From Hydractinia symbiolongicarpus (taxonomy: Eukaryota > Cnidaria > Hydrozoa > Anthoathecata > Hydractiniidae): DNA of 64,000 nt. Below are positions 41,301 through 52,500 of the stretch, in pieces (positions within the stretch are counted from its first letter, which is position 1; each line of letters begins with the position of its first letter). Where the stretch lies: NCBI RefSeq assembly GCF_029227915.1, contig NC_079875.1, positions 15,437,001 to 15,501,000 of the forward strand, given 5' to 3'. Under the pieces are notes generated by a model. It was not told the DNA's origin and made no database searches. It saw nothing but the letters and a program-made list of their open reading frames with translations. A program made the position numbers and the translations under genes.

Positions 41301-44300
41301 CATTCTGTTCGTTTCAGTAAAGCATGCAGTTCGTTTCAGTAATGCATGCAGTTCGTGTCAGTGCTTCTTGCAATTGGTGCCATGGGTCTTGCATTGTTTA
41401 TCAGTAACCCTTGCAGTATGTTTCATTTTTGCATCCAGTATATTTCAGCTATGTTTTAGTATGTTTCAGTAATGCTTGCAGTTCATTTCAGTAATGCTTG
41501 CAGTGTGTTTCACTTGTAGTACATGGTAGTAATTCTTGGAATATGTCTTAGTGCTTCTTCAATTATGTATCTGTAATATCTGCGGTGTATGTCAGATTCT
41601 TGCAGTATGTTTTAGTAATACTTGCATTTATGTCAGTGATTTCCGCAGTACATGTCAGTCGTTCTGCAATTGTGGGACTGTGATTCTCGCAATATTTTTA
41701 TGATAGCCATAGCTCTTGCACCAGGTCGTAATTCACAATTTGTTTTAATAGTCCTCGTAATTTTAATAAATAACTATGTCTTACATCTGTTATTTCATTA
41801 GTTTTCCAACAGAAACCTTGAAAAAGGTAAAAGTGCTTTTAGAGGAAAACTTTGAAATACTGTTTTATACCTTTAGACTCATTAGTACTCGATAACCTTT
41901 TAGAGGTAAAGTTTTTAAATATTATGTGTGTTGTATGTATAGATGTTGTGTATTTTAGGTAGTTAAAGGTTTGCAATATTTGTGGCATCTCAAGGTGATA
42001 CACAGAGGTGCGTGTTTTCTGTGGTTTGATACAGCATAAAACATAGTACGAACTTTCCATATTACTGCCCAGTAGTTTCATGTTCAAGTAATCGTTAAAC
42101 TCTGAACGAACATTAAAATTTGCAATCTGTTTAATGACATCCCTTTTTACTGAATTCCTTTTAAGACAAGCTAAAATAAAAGTATTACTCCTTCAGTAGA
42201 TTTTTAAGTAAATAAGCCCACGCTTTTGTGCGTGATTTGTAGTAAGAATATAGATTCATCATTGTTATTATGCCTTTCTGTGCCTTTATGTAGACTCAAA
42301 CACGCGCTCATATGACTATTGCAGAAAAATTGGAATAGATTTTTTTCTGCATTTAGCACGAATAAGTATTCTACCCTCGCAGACAAGCTTACTTAAAGAT
42401 AAATTCATTTTCTCATCAGTGCAACCGTGTGTAAACTTAGGTCGTTGAAGCAGTATCTGCAGCTTTATCTGCAACTATTTTTTATCGCATATTTTTTGTT
42501 AATTCTTTCAAAATACTTTTAAAATATTTAGATGTGAAACCGAACAATATGTTAGTGAATACGCAAGGACATATCAAACTTTGTGATTTTGGTGTTAGTA
42601 TACAGGTGAGATACTGGTATACGTAGCGGTTTTTTTTTTAAATTTATAAAGTCCAGTTTTGTTTGTTCAAAAGGAGATAATCAAGATCCCGTTCCTAGAT
42701 TCTTTGGATTGTTTCCGCAGTAGTTTTGTTAAAATTAAGGTTTTTCTATGCTAGGATTGTCTGGACATGTTCTTTTATAAAAAACAAGAAAACGACTAGT
42801 AAAGGTTTCCTTAATTCTGAGGTCATTTAAGTAGAAAAAGTTTTACGGGGTGTATAAGCCAGATATTCAATTAAATGATTAAATGTAAAAGCTTCTCTTT
42901 TTGTTATAGTTGGTAAATTCAATCGCAAAGACCTATGTGGGTACGAATGCTTACATGGCAGTAAGTATTAATAATAACTGTCAATTAGCATTTTTCCCAG
43001 CAACCTGGATCTTGCCAACTCAGCGTGGAGTAGCATAAACTAGCTAACTTTAATTTCGCATCAGAATATTGGAAGCCGACGGCATACTTGCGTTTAATGT
43101 CAGCAAGCTCTTATCTAATGCGATGCAAAATAAGTAAATTGAATTAGCTTACTTTAACCATAAATAATATTTTTTAAAAAAAAACAAAAAAAAAACATAA
43201 CCATTGTCCAATTGGACATTGTCCAATAAATTACTATTCTCGTTATCATTCTAATGAAAAAAGTAATATGCTATACTTTTCCCTAGCGCACTAGTGATGT
43301 ATTAAAAATTACTGACCACTTGGCGATTGCCTTAACCTACGACCTTCTAGTTTATTACAGCCAAATTTGTTTTGCATGTTTAGCCTGAAAGAATACTCGG
43401 CGATGAGTACGGAATTCATTCGGACGTTTGGAGTTTGGGTTTATCACTTGTGGAGGTATTCACATCTTCCTGGTTGAACTGCTTAAGTATTTTCAGTGTA
43501 TATATGTACATTTTCCTAGTCGCACTGCTCAAATATTTTCACCGTATTCTTTTGCGTCAAATATATGTCGATTTGAATGCTGTTAACATGATTATTCGAA
43601 ACAGATATTTTTGACTTAAATGATTGTTTTCCCTTTTTTAGATGTCCACTGGTTCATTTCCTTATCCCTCGGTGAGCTTACCTGCTACGTTTCACTTCCT
43701 TTGTTTTGTTTCAAAGAAATAAGGCTATTTTTTACTGTTGCTATATCTTCTTTGTGTAGGCACAGGAGCCATGCTCACACTTACTTTTACTAGTTAAATA
43801 CACTTATAGATATATAAAGGTTTGCAACGAGGGAAAATTTAAGTATGGTTAAGCATATTTCTAGCCTCATGACCATTTTTTTTTGAGATCAACACAATAA
43901 ATGTGAGGAAATTATCAGCTTCAGATTCGTCTTTAACAGTTAAGCATATAAGGGCTGGAAAAAATATTCTTATAATAAACCACGTGGTTAAATATACTTT
44001 CTTGTTTCTAATAGACAGGCACGTCTAAATAGTTCCACCCTTGGTTTTCTTATCCCCCCACCAGGCAATTAATTTCAAAGTGAGTTTGCAACCTTTGTCT
44101 ATTGGGCAAATAATAGGATTTGTAAAAAATAAAAACAATCTTTCAACTATATCAATTTTAGTGATGTAAGAATAATTTTTATTTTATATTTAGAATAATA
44201 ATATAGATAAAGATATTATTGCTGTAAGTATGTGTAATTTTACTTTGACTTTCAATTAGTTCCCTTAAAGTTCGTATTCGTTGCAAAAGTGTTATAATTT

Positions 44301-45754
44301 TTCCTTATCTCCACGCTATTTGTTGTGCAACGAAAATAACGAAACAACTTGTAAACAACACGCAGATAGCAAATAGGAAATAAAAATGACAACAATACTT
44401 TTCGATATTTTCCTTGCTCTAAAAGTCCCACAACAACAAGTGTGTTTAAAACGGGAAGTTTGTTTTCGATTGGCGCATCAACTGAATAAACAAAAATTTG
44501 GTCTATCTAGAAAAGTAGCCAAGTAAGCAACTGTTGAAATACAGAAACCTAAGGAAGAGTAAGCCTCAAATTATTGTTGTTATGTTTAAACCGAATGCAA
44601 GATTGCTCTTCACTTCGGACGTTTATTTTATTTCAACCTGAAAATTTATCGTTATAGCCAATAGAGTTATTGCAGTGTATAGTAAACGAGGTAAGCAAAT
44701 AAAAATTGTTTAATCGACTTGTCTTTTACTTTTTTTCATTAGACTTTGACATTTTTTGTACCATACTTTCTTGCTTGCTGTGTGAAAAAAATAGGTTATA
44801 ATCCAAAAGGAAAACAAAGATTTTTGCGCTTGTTAATTTTCGCTCGTTCTTAGAATTTTTTGGTTTTGTGTGTGTTTCGGTAGTTTGTATATGATACTGG
44901 TGTTACTGCTTCCTTTTTGTGTATTGTAGAATCCACCGAGACTGTCAATGGATTTGTTTGGAGACGCTCTTCGAGATTTTGTCGAAATATGGTACGTATG
45001 ATTTGTTCACTTTTAATTTGTCCTACTAAAATAAGTAACAATGTTCATGTGAGTTCGTTGAATTTCATCCGTTTGTATCAAATCTATATAATGGCACCCT
45101 TTTAGAATAATTTTATAATTTAATATATAATTTTATAATTTTATTATTTTATAATTTTATAATTGAATAATTTAGAATAATTTTTAGAATAAATTGACGT
45201 AAATAAACGTTTTGCAAAGACTGTGTCAAATTATTAAGTCTTCGTCTTATTTGGTAAAATTATTAAGTCATAATGAAACTGTTTCCTCGAAAATCACAAA
45301 GCTTTGAGTTTAGTAATTAACGTTTCTAGCTTACAAAAGAATCAAAAGTCTCGCCCAACGCCTGAACAGTTATCGGTACGTATAATATTCCCTTTTTTAA
45401 TATCATTCGATCCTGTTTGTTAAGTTACTGTGAGCTTCTCCTGACTGGGCTTAAATTAAAAGAACACGATGCAAGTAGACTGGCCTTAAATTTTCGTTAA
45501 ACATATCTCTATTATAGCCGAACGTTTCGCACAAATTTCAAATCAATTTGTAAACATCTGATTTGCGAAAATTTCTCGCGAGACGAGGAAAGAAAGTCGA
45601 CGTTATTTTTCTTTCTGGTTCAGATAATGATACTTAAAACCTTCTTTTGTTTTAGCGACATCCTTTTATTCTTCAAAATGACACTGAAAATCAAAACGCA
45701 ATCATATCGGAGTTTGTTTGCAGTTACCGACGTCTGCATTCAATGGACGGTTAA
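35334..45754 (+). CDS. MAP2K5: Dual-specificity MAP kinase kinase 5 (MEK5): PB1 + kinase
   Basis: Phosphorylates ERK5 on its TEY loop; the PB1 domain pairs with MEKK2/3. Exons: 35334-35462, 36325-36382, 37011-37077, 37495-37561, 37770-37810, 38441-38505, 38647-38692, 39077-39141, 39378-39417, 39708-39920, 41959-42007, 42532-42605, 42910-42960, 43384-43455, 43642-43671, 44194-44223, 44658-44690, 44930-44991, 45330-45375, 45656-45754. Phases agree except within exon 3, where one base is missing as printed; with it restored in length the product is 445 residues (human 448). PB1 ~10-107; Gly loop GHGNGGTV (171-178); catalytic Lys193 in VAIK; HRDVKPNN (279-286); DFG (299-301); activation-loop S309 and T313 in SIAKT, matching human Ser311/Thr315; APE at 322-324. 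The C-terminus RHPFIL matches the HPFI motif. Identity is near certain. Confidence 0.95.
35634..35876. mobile_element. ~243-bp MITE in MEK5 intron 1
   Basis: Terminal inverted repeats ACCTTAAGTGGATAAATTTT at 35,636 and its reverse complement ending at about 35,874, flanked by TA. The interior has about six copies of TTCGCCAAATTAAAT or close variants in both orientations (35,680-35,810). TA flanks and short TIRs suit a Tc1/mariner-type non-autonomous element, but no transposase is present. Confidence 0.75.
36541..36760. other. GC-richer block in MEK5 intron 2
   Basis: This block is clearly richer in C and G than the surrounding intron (for example CTGCCCAGGGCAGCCCAGCA at about 36,690, with internal palindrome CTGCCCAGGGCAG). 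No exon in phase is seen. It is probably an inserted repeat of unknown type. Confidence 0.4.
37011..37077 (+). CDS. MAP2K5: MEK5 exon 3 (PB1 acidic motif) with apparent one-base deletion
   Basis: Exon 2 ends with one base of a codon, so exon 3 should read Y-E-D-E-(E/D)-G-D-R-I-T-V. As printed, TAT GAA GAT is followed by GAGAAGGAG, which puts the reader out of frame and reaches TAA at about 37,058. From 37,021 (GAA GGA GAC AGA ATT) the conserved frame resumes to TGG at 37,077. No alternative acceptor repairs it, because TGA stops lie just upstream in the needed frame. Either a sequencing/assembly error in a GAAGA repeat or a real lesion. Confidence 0.6.
40040..41660 (+). repeat. 22-bp minisatellite in MEK5 intron 10
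   Basis: Tandem array of CAGTAATACTTGCAGCATGT plus TT or AT, with a clean core at about 40,200-41,340 (roughly 50 units) and degenerate copies on both sides. A variant CAGCTTACTTGCAGCATG recurs at about 40,318, 40,508, 40,696, 40,839, 40,939, 41,060 and 41,206, giving an irregular higher-order structure. Open frames across it (such as 40,815-41,033) come from the unit and are not genes. Confidence 0.92.
45106..45195. repeat. AT-only low-complexity tract
   Basis: Repeated TTATAATTTTATAATTT motifs in the MEK5 intron before exon 19. No other signal. Confidence 0.7.
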
Positions 45755-47693
45755 AAAGAAATCCGAGGTTTTTCAAACCGTTACAGCATGCCGTCAAATA
45801 ACAAGGTGCTACCTTGCAGTATAATATGAAATGGAGTTTAAAGCTTTTATTTTGCTAGCAAGGTAAAAACAGGTATTCCAAAAAACACGGCGTCAAAACT
45901 CACGTCGAATTCATTGATATTAATTTTAATGTCGACTCATAACTGCGATGACGTTTTATTTTTGATGTTTAGGAGAATGACAACTATTTACCATTTTTTA
46001 CTACACTTATTTTGAATTTTAACATATACTCTGTTTTTAGCCTTTGATTGGTTTTGTTAATTTTAAGCTTCAGTGCAATGCTTAAAACTAACTTGTATTA
46101 TTTATAAAAATGATATTATTATATATTTCTATTGTTTTGAGCTCTCATATCATCTGTACTATATTTATTCACAACTGCTCTGCAACATACACAAAAATAG
46201 ATTAGATAGCAATTGACAGGGTATATCCCCAAGGAAGCTAACCCTAAAAAATGTCACTCACTATAGCCATCGTAGGATGTCTGTCGCAAATTATTGTTTC
46301 ACAATACACACTTTCTACGACTATGTATGGTGGTGAGAAAACCTTAAGATCAGCACTACTACGCAAGTTGTCTAAATGTCCAAAGTGGCGATGTCCATAA
46401 GTCAAGACAAACCATGGCAAATTTATATGCGAAATCAAGTAAGTAATTTGAAATGCGCTCCGTGTCCATTTATAGATATCCCCCGGACAGATTAAATATT
46501 TCGAGGTTTTGACCAGAATAATCAAATCGACTTTAATATTCACGTTTACATTCATAGTCTGTATATTATTTTCACTTTTCGCAAGAAGTATGCTTAACTA
46601 TACGTTCCTAATTTACCTTAATTTATAACTTTATTGTGGCAAGTCCCGGTACATGTGCATGAATAAAATAATATCACGAATCAATTCAGATAAGTAGCAG
46701 TTTGTTCGTGGTTTTATTTATCATAGACACAATAAATGCCAAAAGTAATAACTGCCCAGAGTCCTCAAAAGATTACAAAACATAGTATGTGAGGTTACTG
46801 TTTTGTAATCTTTAATTCACTTAAGATATAGCTATAGTAGCTATATCTAAAGTGAATTTTGTGCGAAAAATTTCAAATGAGCCGGATGCAAAAATAAAAT
46901 GCTTAACAAATGATTATGAACCTCTTTTTTTTAAAAAAAATGCGGAATTTAATTTTGCAAATGCATTCGCAAACATTAATTCTGCATTTTTTTTCTTCTG
47001 CAATCTTTTCTTTCGCATTCAACAGTTCCATTGGCTTTCCTTTTGCTTCCGAAAATGATGTTGTTTTTGTCTTTCATTTAAGCATCACCAATACCCACAT
47101 CATTTTATAGGCAAGAAAGATGCATAATTAGGCCTCATATTAACGTCATTTCAATGAACTAAATTGTAGGTATAAAACAAAGTTTCGCGTGGTCATTCGC
47201 CCGTTATCAAGCTACTAACATATTTACACTTTCTGATTTATATGACTGGAAGTAAATAGATGATCATTAAATTATAATGCATAAATACAGTGGTGTTAAT
47301 TTAATCATTTTGTTGGCTTATTTTTCAATATCAACAAACTTGAGTTGGTAATTGTTGTAGGCACACAGGGTTTCAGCACTAAAAGGGAAGTCGATAAAAT
47401 TTAAGCTATCGGGGATAAGAGATCACCTAGGACAATGTAGTTAAATGCAGCCAGCAGGTACTTTGACATATTAGCCTCTGGGAACAACACCTACAATGTC
47501 GAGATTTTGTTTATTTATCCTTTGGAAAAAGGAATTGCACTAACTTTTTCTTCAGATTTACCTAGAAATACGTGTAGTATATATCCATAATGTCATCAAA
47601 TCCTTTTCTTCGCAAAATCCGCAGAATTGAATGTCTTTAAAGATTATTTTTTTATTTTCAAAAAATAACTCGTGAAAATTTATTCCCGCAAGA
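45755..47693. other. Region downstream of MEK5
   Basis: Probable MEK5 3' UTR then intergenic DNA. A 103-codon minus-strand ORF (46,244-46,555) has no recognised domain. Two neighbouring hairpins lie at 46,768-46,857. Confidence 0.45.
46768..46857. repeat. Two adjacent strong hairpins
   Basis: First: AAAGATTACAAAACA (46,768-46,782) pairs perfectly with TGTTTTGTAATCTTT (46,799-46,813). Second, starting two bases on: TTCACTT-A-AGATATAGCTA pairs with TAGCTATATCT-A-AAGTGAA (46,815-46,857), with one A/A mismatch and a three-base loop. No gene function is evident. Confidence 0.75.
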
Positions 47694-47752
47694 AAGTTTT
47701 AAAAAATGAAGAACAAACAGAAGTAAATCTAGTAAAGAAGAATCCGGCAGGT
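47694..47752 (+). CDS. Possible orphan exon
   Basis: Open frame between an acceptor-like TTTATTCCCGCAAG and a donor GTATGT, reading KVLKNEEQTEVNLVKKNPAG. No partner exon is convincing: joining to GATCC at 48,063 gives only GSVESSLY-stop. May be chance. Confidence 0.15.
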
Positions 47753-48311
47753 ATGTAGCGCAATTGTTCATCTTGTTTACTTTTCTTTCTTTGTGTTACC
47801 AGGAAGTGAATGTGTATATAATAGCCGCTGAACCCGATTGGTTTATATGCCTATTTTTACCTGCATGTTAATGATCCGGAATAGACGACGCACTTAAAAA
47901 ATTGCTTCAAAAATGGCAAATAAAAAAGCCAGGGAATGTAGAGGGTCCTGTGTGCACAGATATCTAGAAGATTCAAAATAATACGGATATTAATAAAGAA
48001 GTATAATCCACTTTGCAAAAAGGTCAAATACACTATTATTATTAGTACAATAGACTAGTTGCAGGATCCGTAGAAAGTTCACTTTATTAGAAAGAGGCCA
48101 AAGAGTCAACATAACTAACACAGATGTTAAAGTTGTAACTTTCAAAGAGGAAATAGATAGGGACGGAAAGATGTATTTGTTTTTTGCTTGTTGACACATT
48201 GTCTTATTGCTATATGGTGGTTATTGATTTACAGCTAATATCTCCTATAAAATTTTGTTTTTGTGATGTTGTTTTAATGTTCAGCCGTTTAATTAAGAAG
48301 TAATAAACTGT

Positions 48312-48442
48312 ATTAGTCGGTGGCTCGTGGAAAAATCCACGGGCTCGCCCCTTCTTTTAAGACCGCATTGCGTGCTTCTCGCTACCTGCGGTACCATTTT
48401 GCTTGACAGACGGACAGACGTATACAGGATTATAATATAGAT
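48312..48442. repeat. Dispersed GACAGACGG-type repeat, copy 1
   Basis: Begins ATTAGTCGGTGG, contains AAAAATCCACGGGCTCGCCC, a CCGCATTGCGTGC segment and GACAGACGGACAGACG, and ends ATTATAATATAGAT. Matches 55,400-55,554 closely. Confidence 0.8.
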
Positions 48443-48487
48443 CTTATGATTTGCAAATTTATTTAATTATATTTTGTAACTTATTTT

Positions 48488-48800
48488 TCACCGAATGGTA
48501 GCCTTGTGGTAGAGCGTTCGCTTCGCTTCCAGTGCGGGAAGTCTTCGGTTCAAACCCCCGGTGATCCATGCCAGAGACTATAACGGTTTGAATCTATCCT
48601 TTCTGCTTAGTGTTCAGCATAAGAATAGGATTGATATCTTAGGAGGTTGTCTAGTTAAACGATTGCTGTGCTTGCACGTTTTTTGTAGCTCTTATGGGAG
48701 CTTTAAATGCACGAGGACCCCCTTCGCTGGATCCTCGTTGATAGCAGTACCAATAGAAACTGAAGAGGCTATCCTGGGTAAATAATATAATAATGGCCCT
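48488..48800 (+). mobile_element. tRNA-derived SINE, second family
   Basis: The head 48,488-48,564 has a TCACCGA/CCGGTGA acceptor-like pairing (6 of 7), an A-box-like TAGCCTTGTGG and a perfect B box GGTTCAAACCC (48,547-48,557). The anticodon arm does not fold properly, so it is not a working tRNA. The body runs to about 48,785 (ends GGCTATCCTGGGTAAATAAT) and then an ATA-rich tail. Different body from the SINE at 12.5 and 15 kb. The 74-codon ORF across it is not a gene. Confidence 0.6.
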
Positions 48801-49740
48801 CAATTCAATTATTTTTTTTGTCTATCTATTTATCCCGGACTTATTTTATTGCAAAGGTCGGTGGATTTCAACACTCGTAGTTTCAAGCAATTGGGAAAGT
48901 CGTTTCTATTTAGGTAATAGGCACTACGACGCTTACAAAGTCCACTTGTCATTGTCCACAGCGGAAGCGGACTTAAGTTGTTAGGTTATTTGGCTAGATA
49001 CAAAATCTTAAAGTGTGCTAATTTGTGCTTTCGTCAGCAAAAATATTTAGTCTGAGGTTGTAGTAACTAAGTATCTCGCTGTTTAGGCTAGTTAATTTTC
49101 ACTAATTTTGCAAATCATACTCTCAGTCGCCTAAATTTATATGCGGGAAATTCCCGAGGAGTTTAATCACGAAATTGACAGAAATGTATGTTTTTTCTCC
49201 ACTTTTTAAAATAAAATTGCAAAATAATGCTAATGGATTTGCAGTTTAGCAGACTACAGGTCAAAGTTTTTACGGATTGTTATATCCTTTACGTTTATTT
49301 TATTTAATTGTGTAAAAAATGTCTTCATACTCTGCTTAGAAATGTTACAATGAAAATACATCAAATTTTTTTTAAGTAAATTACCAAAATTTTTCCAACT
49401 AGCTTTAACAAAATGGTAAAAAAGTCCCACTTTTTTTTTACTAACGGGAGAAAGATTTTCAACATCTGCCCGTAATAGGTACAAAGTAAAAGTCATAAAG
49501 TGTCGATCCTATACAATGTTTAGAATTGGATGTTTTTAGGGAGGTGGGAAGATTACCACGCCCATCCAACCCTACCCCACCAACTACCCCCCTTTTTACC
49601 CCGAAAAGGGTTAAATACGTTCTATTCAACATATAATTTGTGAAAAATAAGTTTTCTACAGTTTCAAAATAACAGTGTATAGCTATTATCAAAAAATGTA
49701 TTTTAAAACAATGGCTCACTTAAAAAGCCTCTATCTTCAG
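48801..49740. other. Intergenic, nothing recognised
   Basis: Short ORFs on both strands lack recognisable domains. No exon chain or RNA gene. Confidence 0.4.
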
Positions 49741-50184
49741 CCTGATTCACACTTACTTGCGTCTGTGCTGCGTCTGCGTCAATCTTGCGCACCGTGTGAA
49801 CATGAATGAATAAGTGGCGCAAGAGCGACGCAACGACGCAAAAATATCAATTTTTTTTTATATCGTGCGTCGTTGTGTTGCTCTTGCGGCATATTTTCAT
49901 GATGTCAAAGCAAAAACGTTTTTAAAATACATAATTTTACCATTCATGAAATTTCCCGAAAAAATTGAATGTTGAATCTATTCTCTACAAAGCATATTCC
50001 AATAATGTTGATGTACTTTTTTTTATTAAAAATCAGTGCTTCTTCACTATCCATATTGCTTAAGTTTTTGTGTGTGAACGGCTTGCGTTCTTCTTGCTTC
50101 ACTCTTGCGTTCCTCTTAAAGAAGCCGGTACTGCGCATGCTTACTTCACGACGCAGACGCGAACGCAAGCAAGTGTCAATCAGG
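49741..50184. mobile_element. 444-bp foldback MITE
   Basis: Terminal inverted repeats CCTGATTCACACTTACTTGC and the reverse complement of GCAAGCAAGTGTCAATCAGG (50,165-50,184), continuing as CGTCTGCGTC inside both ends. A second internal palindrome pairs 49,816-49,840 with 49,866-49,890 (core GCAAGAGC/GCTCTTGC). Non-autonomous, class not determined. Confidence 0.8.
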
Positions 50185-50415
50185 ATTTAGAGGGTGCATT
50201 TTAAAAATAAAATTCAGTACAATAAGTAATAAATCGTCCCCCATGTTCGATACGACGATGAAAAATGTCTTCTTTATTTCCCAGGCGATCTTCGTCACAA
50301 AACTAAAGTAAAAAATTACGTTAAAAATGTTAGAACTTATTGCATCTGATAATTTATGAACATAACAGAAGTTTTAAACCACAAATTCTACAAAAAGAGA
50401 ATTTTATATTCTTAC

Positions 50416-50457
50416 AGCCTGGTTTTAGGTCGCATCCATAATCCTCCAAATTTATTT
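50416..50457 (-). CDS. Possible exon of an unrecognised minus-strand gene
   Basis: Read on the minus strand: acceptor ...CTATGTAG, 42 nt, donor GTAAGA. Joined in phase to the exon at 50,675-50,725 it continues the reading as KINLEDYGCDLKPG. The next exon is uncertain: the sequence near 50,300 is open in a different phase (FCDEDRLGNKEDIFHRRIEH), while the predicted phase gives FL-stop. Confidence 0.3.
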
Positions 50458-50674
50458 CTACATAGAAAGTAGGGTGCTTTTTATATTAAGTTGACATGCC
50501 TTCATATATTTATAGTTTTTGTATTTAAAATATTTCAGACAAACGAGGTTAAAAAATAAGATCATCTGAATTATAATTTTGTTTTAATAGTATAAATAAG
50601 AATAATAAACGTACATCAGGTAATTAATATTGATTAAAAGAACTAACGAAGTAAAAATAAAATCTCCTACTTAC

Positions 50675-50725
50675 TTGAGTAATCTTCCGTTTCGTCTTCT
50701 TGATAATTTGGATTGCTATCAGCGT
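50675..50725 (-). CDS. Possible exon of an unrecognised minus-strand gene
   Basis: Minus strand: acceptor TTTCATTTTAG, 51 nt, donor GTAAGTAG. The reading DADSNPNYQEDETEDYS is acidic and compatible in phase with the 42-nt exon ~218 bp downstream on that strand. Two good splice sites around an open frame make this more than chance, but no homologue is recognised. Confidence 0.35.
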
Positions 50726-51067
50726 CTAAAATGAAATATAAAATATGACACTAACACTTAAACATCATGTGGTCTATCCTATATGGCGTACGCGTATTGG
50801 CTGTACCGTCTTCTTTTTACAATTGTAAAAAAAATCAAAGGGAAAATAACTAACGTAAAATTGTTGCACTTTTAAAACCAGATAAAAAAATGTCCGCTGC
50901 GTTAAATACCGTATTGGAGATCTATTTTCAGAAAAACATTCCTTGTCTCTTGGTTTACTAAGCTTTTTTTCTTTACTACATGAGTCACAAAAGCAAAGAA
51001 AACCAAAGTTCATTTACAAAAAGCAGGTATCATGTATTAATATTATATCTCATTTCTTTAATATTAC
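50726..51067. other. Upstream of the minus-strand exons
   Basis: Contains a 79-codon minus-strand ORF (50,774-51,013, starting MNFGFLCFCDSCSKEKK). It could hold a further exon of the same gene, but no donor fits the phase of the exon at 50,675-50,725. Confidence 0.25.
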
Positions 51068-51192
51068 AGACTAGTTCGTAGGCCATGGATAAGTACTACA
51101 AAAGTTCTCCCGTCCCTTATATATCGCATTTCGGTTTCCACTGACACGACTTTTCTCTCGCGTACAAACAGACAGACGAAATGAGAGATATA
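51068..51192. repeat. Dispersed GACAGACGG-type repeat, diverged copy
   Basis: ACTAGTTCGTAGGCCATGG start, CTCCCGTCCCTTATATATCGCA middle shortened by divergence, CAGACAGACGAAAT end. Same order of blocks as the other copies but with many changes. Confidence 0.5.
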
Positions 51193-52500
51193 CAAGATAA
51201 CTACAATATTGAATAATGTGCCGTTCATTCAATAAATTTTCCAAACAAAAGAACTTGGAAAACTTAATGAACGACTACCCCTTCTATATGAATCTTTGTG
51301 GGTTGACAAGTTTTGTTGTAAGGGTACTAACCAAGAATTCTCTGAGGGTTCTTTAGGCTTTTAACCTTTTAACAATCGTCCTAATATAAAAAAGCTCGGG
51401 GAATGAGATGAGCATGCAATTATTGCGGATGCTGGAGCCCTAAAACCTTTAAGTTCGAACGCCCTAGAAAAGTCCTAGCCATAAGTTCCGTTTGAAAAAA
51501 ATAAAATGGCGATGCTAGAGGTAATTGCAAAAAGCATGGAAATTTCGGCCGGGGAAATTCCTAAGTACCTTCTTCTCAAGAGGAAGACCGTAATGAAGAA
51601 CAACATCTAACAAAATTCTTTGCTTTCTAAAAAAAATATTTATGCTTTTTTCTTTAACATGCCTTTTGATACAAATGATATGGCTATGTGATATGTAGTG
51701 ATTAATTTTGGCAGATAGATACTTATAGTGGTAGCTAAATCACTATGACGTAAAAATAACAACCACCTACTCTTAGTGCACCACATTACTAACGTTACAA
51801 GGGCTGCCTTCCATTTCAAGACGTACCTGTCGAAAATTGGGTGTCCAAATATTATAAGATTTGTAGTTAAACAAAATAAGTCCATCTAGTTTCTTAGTTA
51901 ATTATGAAATGTAAAACGATATCAAAGATTATTCAGTCTACAAATCCAATAGCATAGATTATCCTTTCCATTATTATCAGTATTTTTTATAGTTTTTATT
52001 ATAGATAATTGTTTTCAATTCGGTGCCCTTTTTGTTAATTAAAAATTGGGAAGAAGCGATTACAGTGTTTTTATCAGAAAAATTTAAATTCTCAAGGTTT
52101 TTTCAGGGAGAGTAATACAATACTTGTCGGCTGTCCTATGAGACTATTAAGGATTCTTTACCACTAGTAATCATAGGGCTTAATCCACAAATTTTCAAAC
52201 CTTACTAAAACAATGTAAAAGCTCATAACACAAAAAGTGTTCTCGATAACTGTACAGGTTGATAAGATAGGACTGTGTGAAAGAATTTTTTTACTTTTAT
52301 TTAAAAAAAAGTGTTTAAAAAAATGTCATGTGGAATAGTCTTGTCCTTTATGTTGAAATGTAGGATAGATCCCCTGAGCTTAAAAAGATTAAAAAAAATA
52401 ATATTTCACAACCAGTAGTGGCAAGGAAAAATTCATTAAAAGTAAAGGCGATTTTTCCCTTACATTATATTATTAAATCTCCGTAAACTTCAACAAAAAT
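51193..52500. other. Intergenic, weak exon-like signals only
   Basis: No recognised gene. One minus-strand segment (about 51,827-51,875) is open in two frames and ends at a GTACGT donor, but cannot be tied to neighbours. Confidence 0.3.

Noticed and set aside
40040-41660. CRISPR-like regular repeat array
   Set aside because: Units are contiguous with no unique spacers, lie in a eukaryotic intron, and vary in length: a minisatellite.
42190-42420. MITE with TTTAAGTAA ends
   Set aside because: The inverted match is only about nine bases and AT-rich; not distinguishable from chance.
43202-43230. TGTCCAATTGGACA palindrome in a MEK5 intron
   Set aside because: Short self-complementary word with a partial repeat; no wider structure.
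46244-46555. 103-codon minus-strand ORF as a gene
   Set aside because: No recognisable motif, no splice context and irregular composition; kept as unassigned.
48049-48198. Plus-strand ORF (RKFTLLERGQRVNITN) as terminal exon
   Set aside because: No start, and phase does not fit the nearest upstream candidate exon.
48488-48564. Functional tRNA gene
   Set aside because: A and B boxes are present but the anticodon arm and the D-stem pairing are poor, and a SINE body follows.
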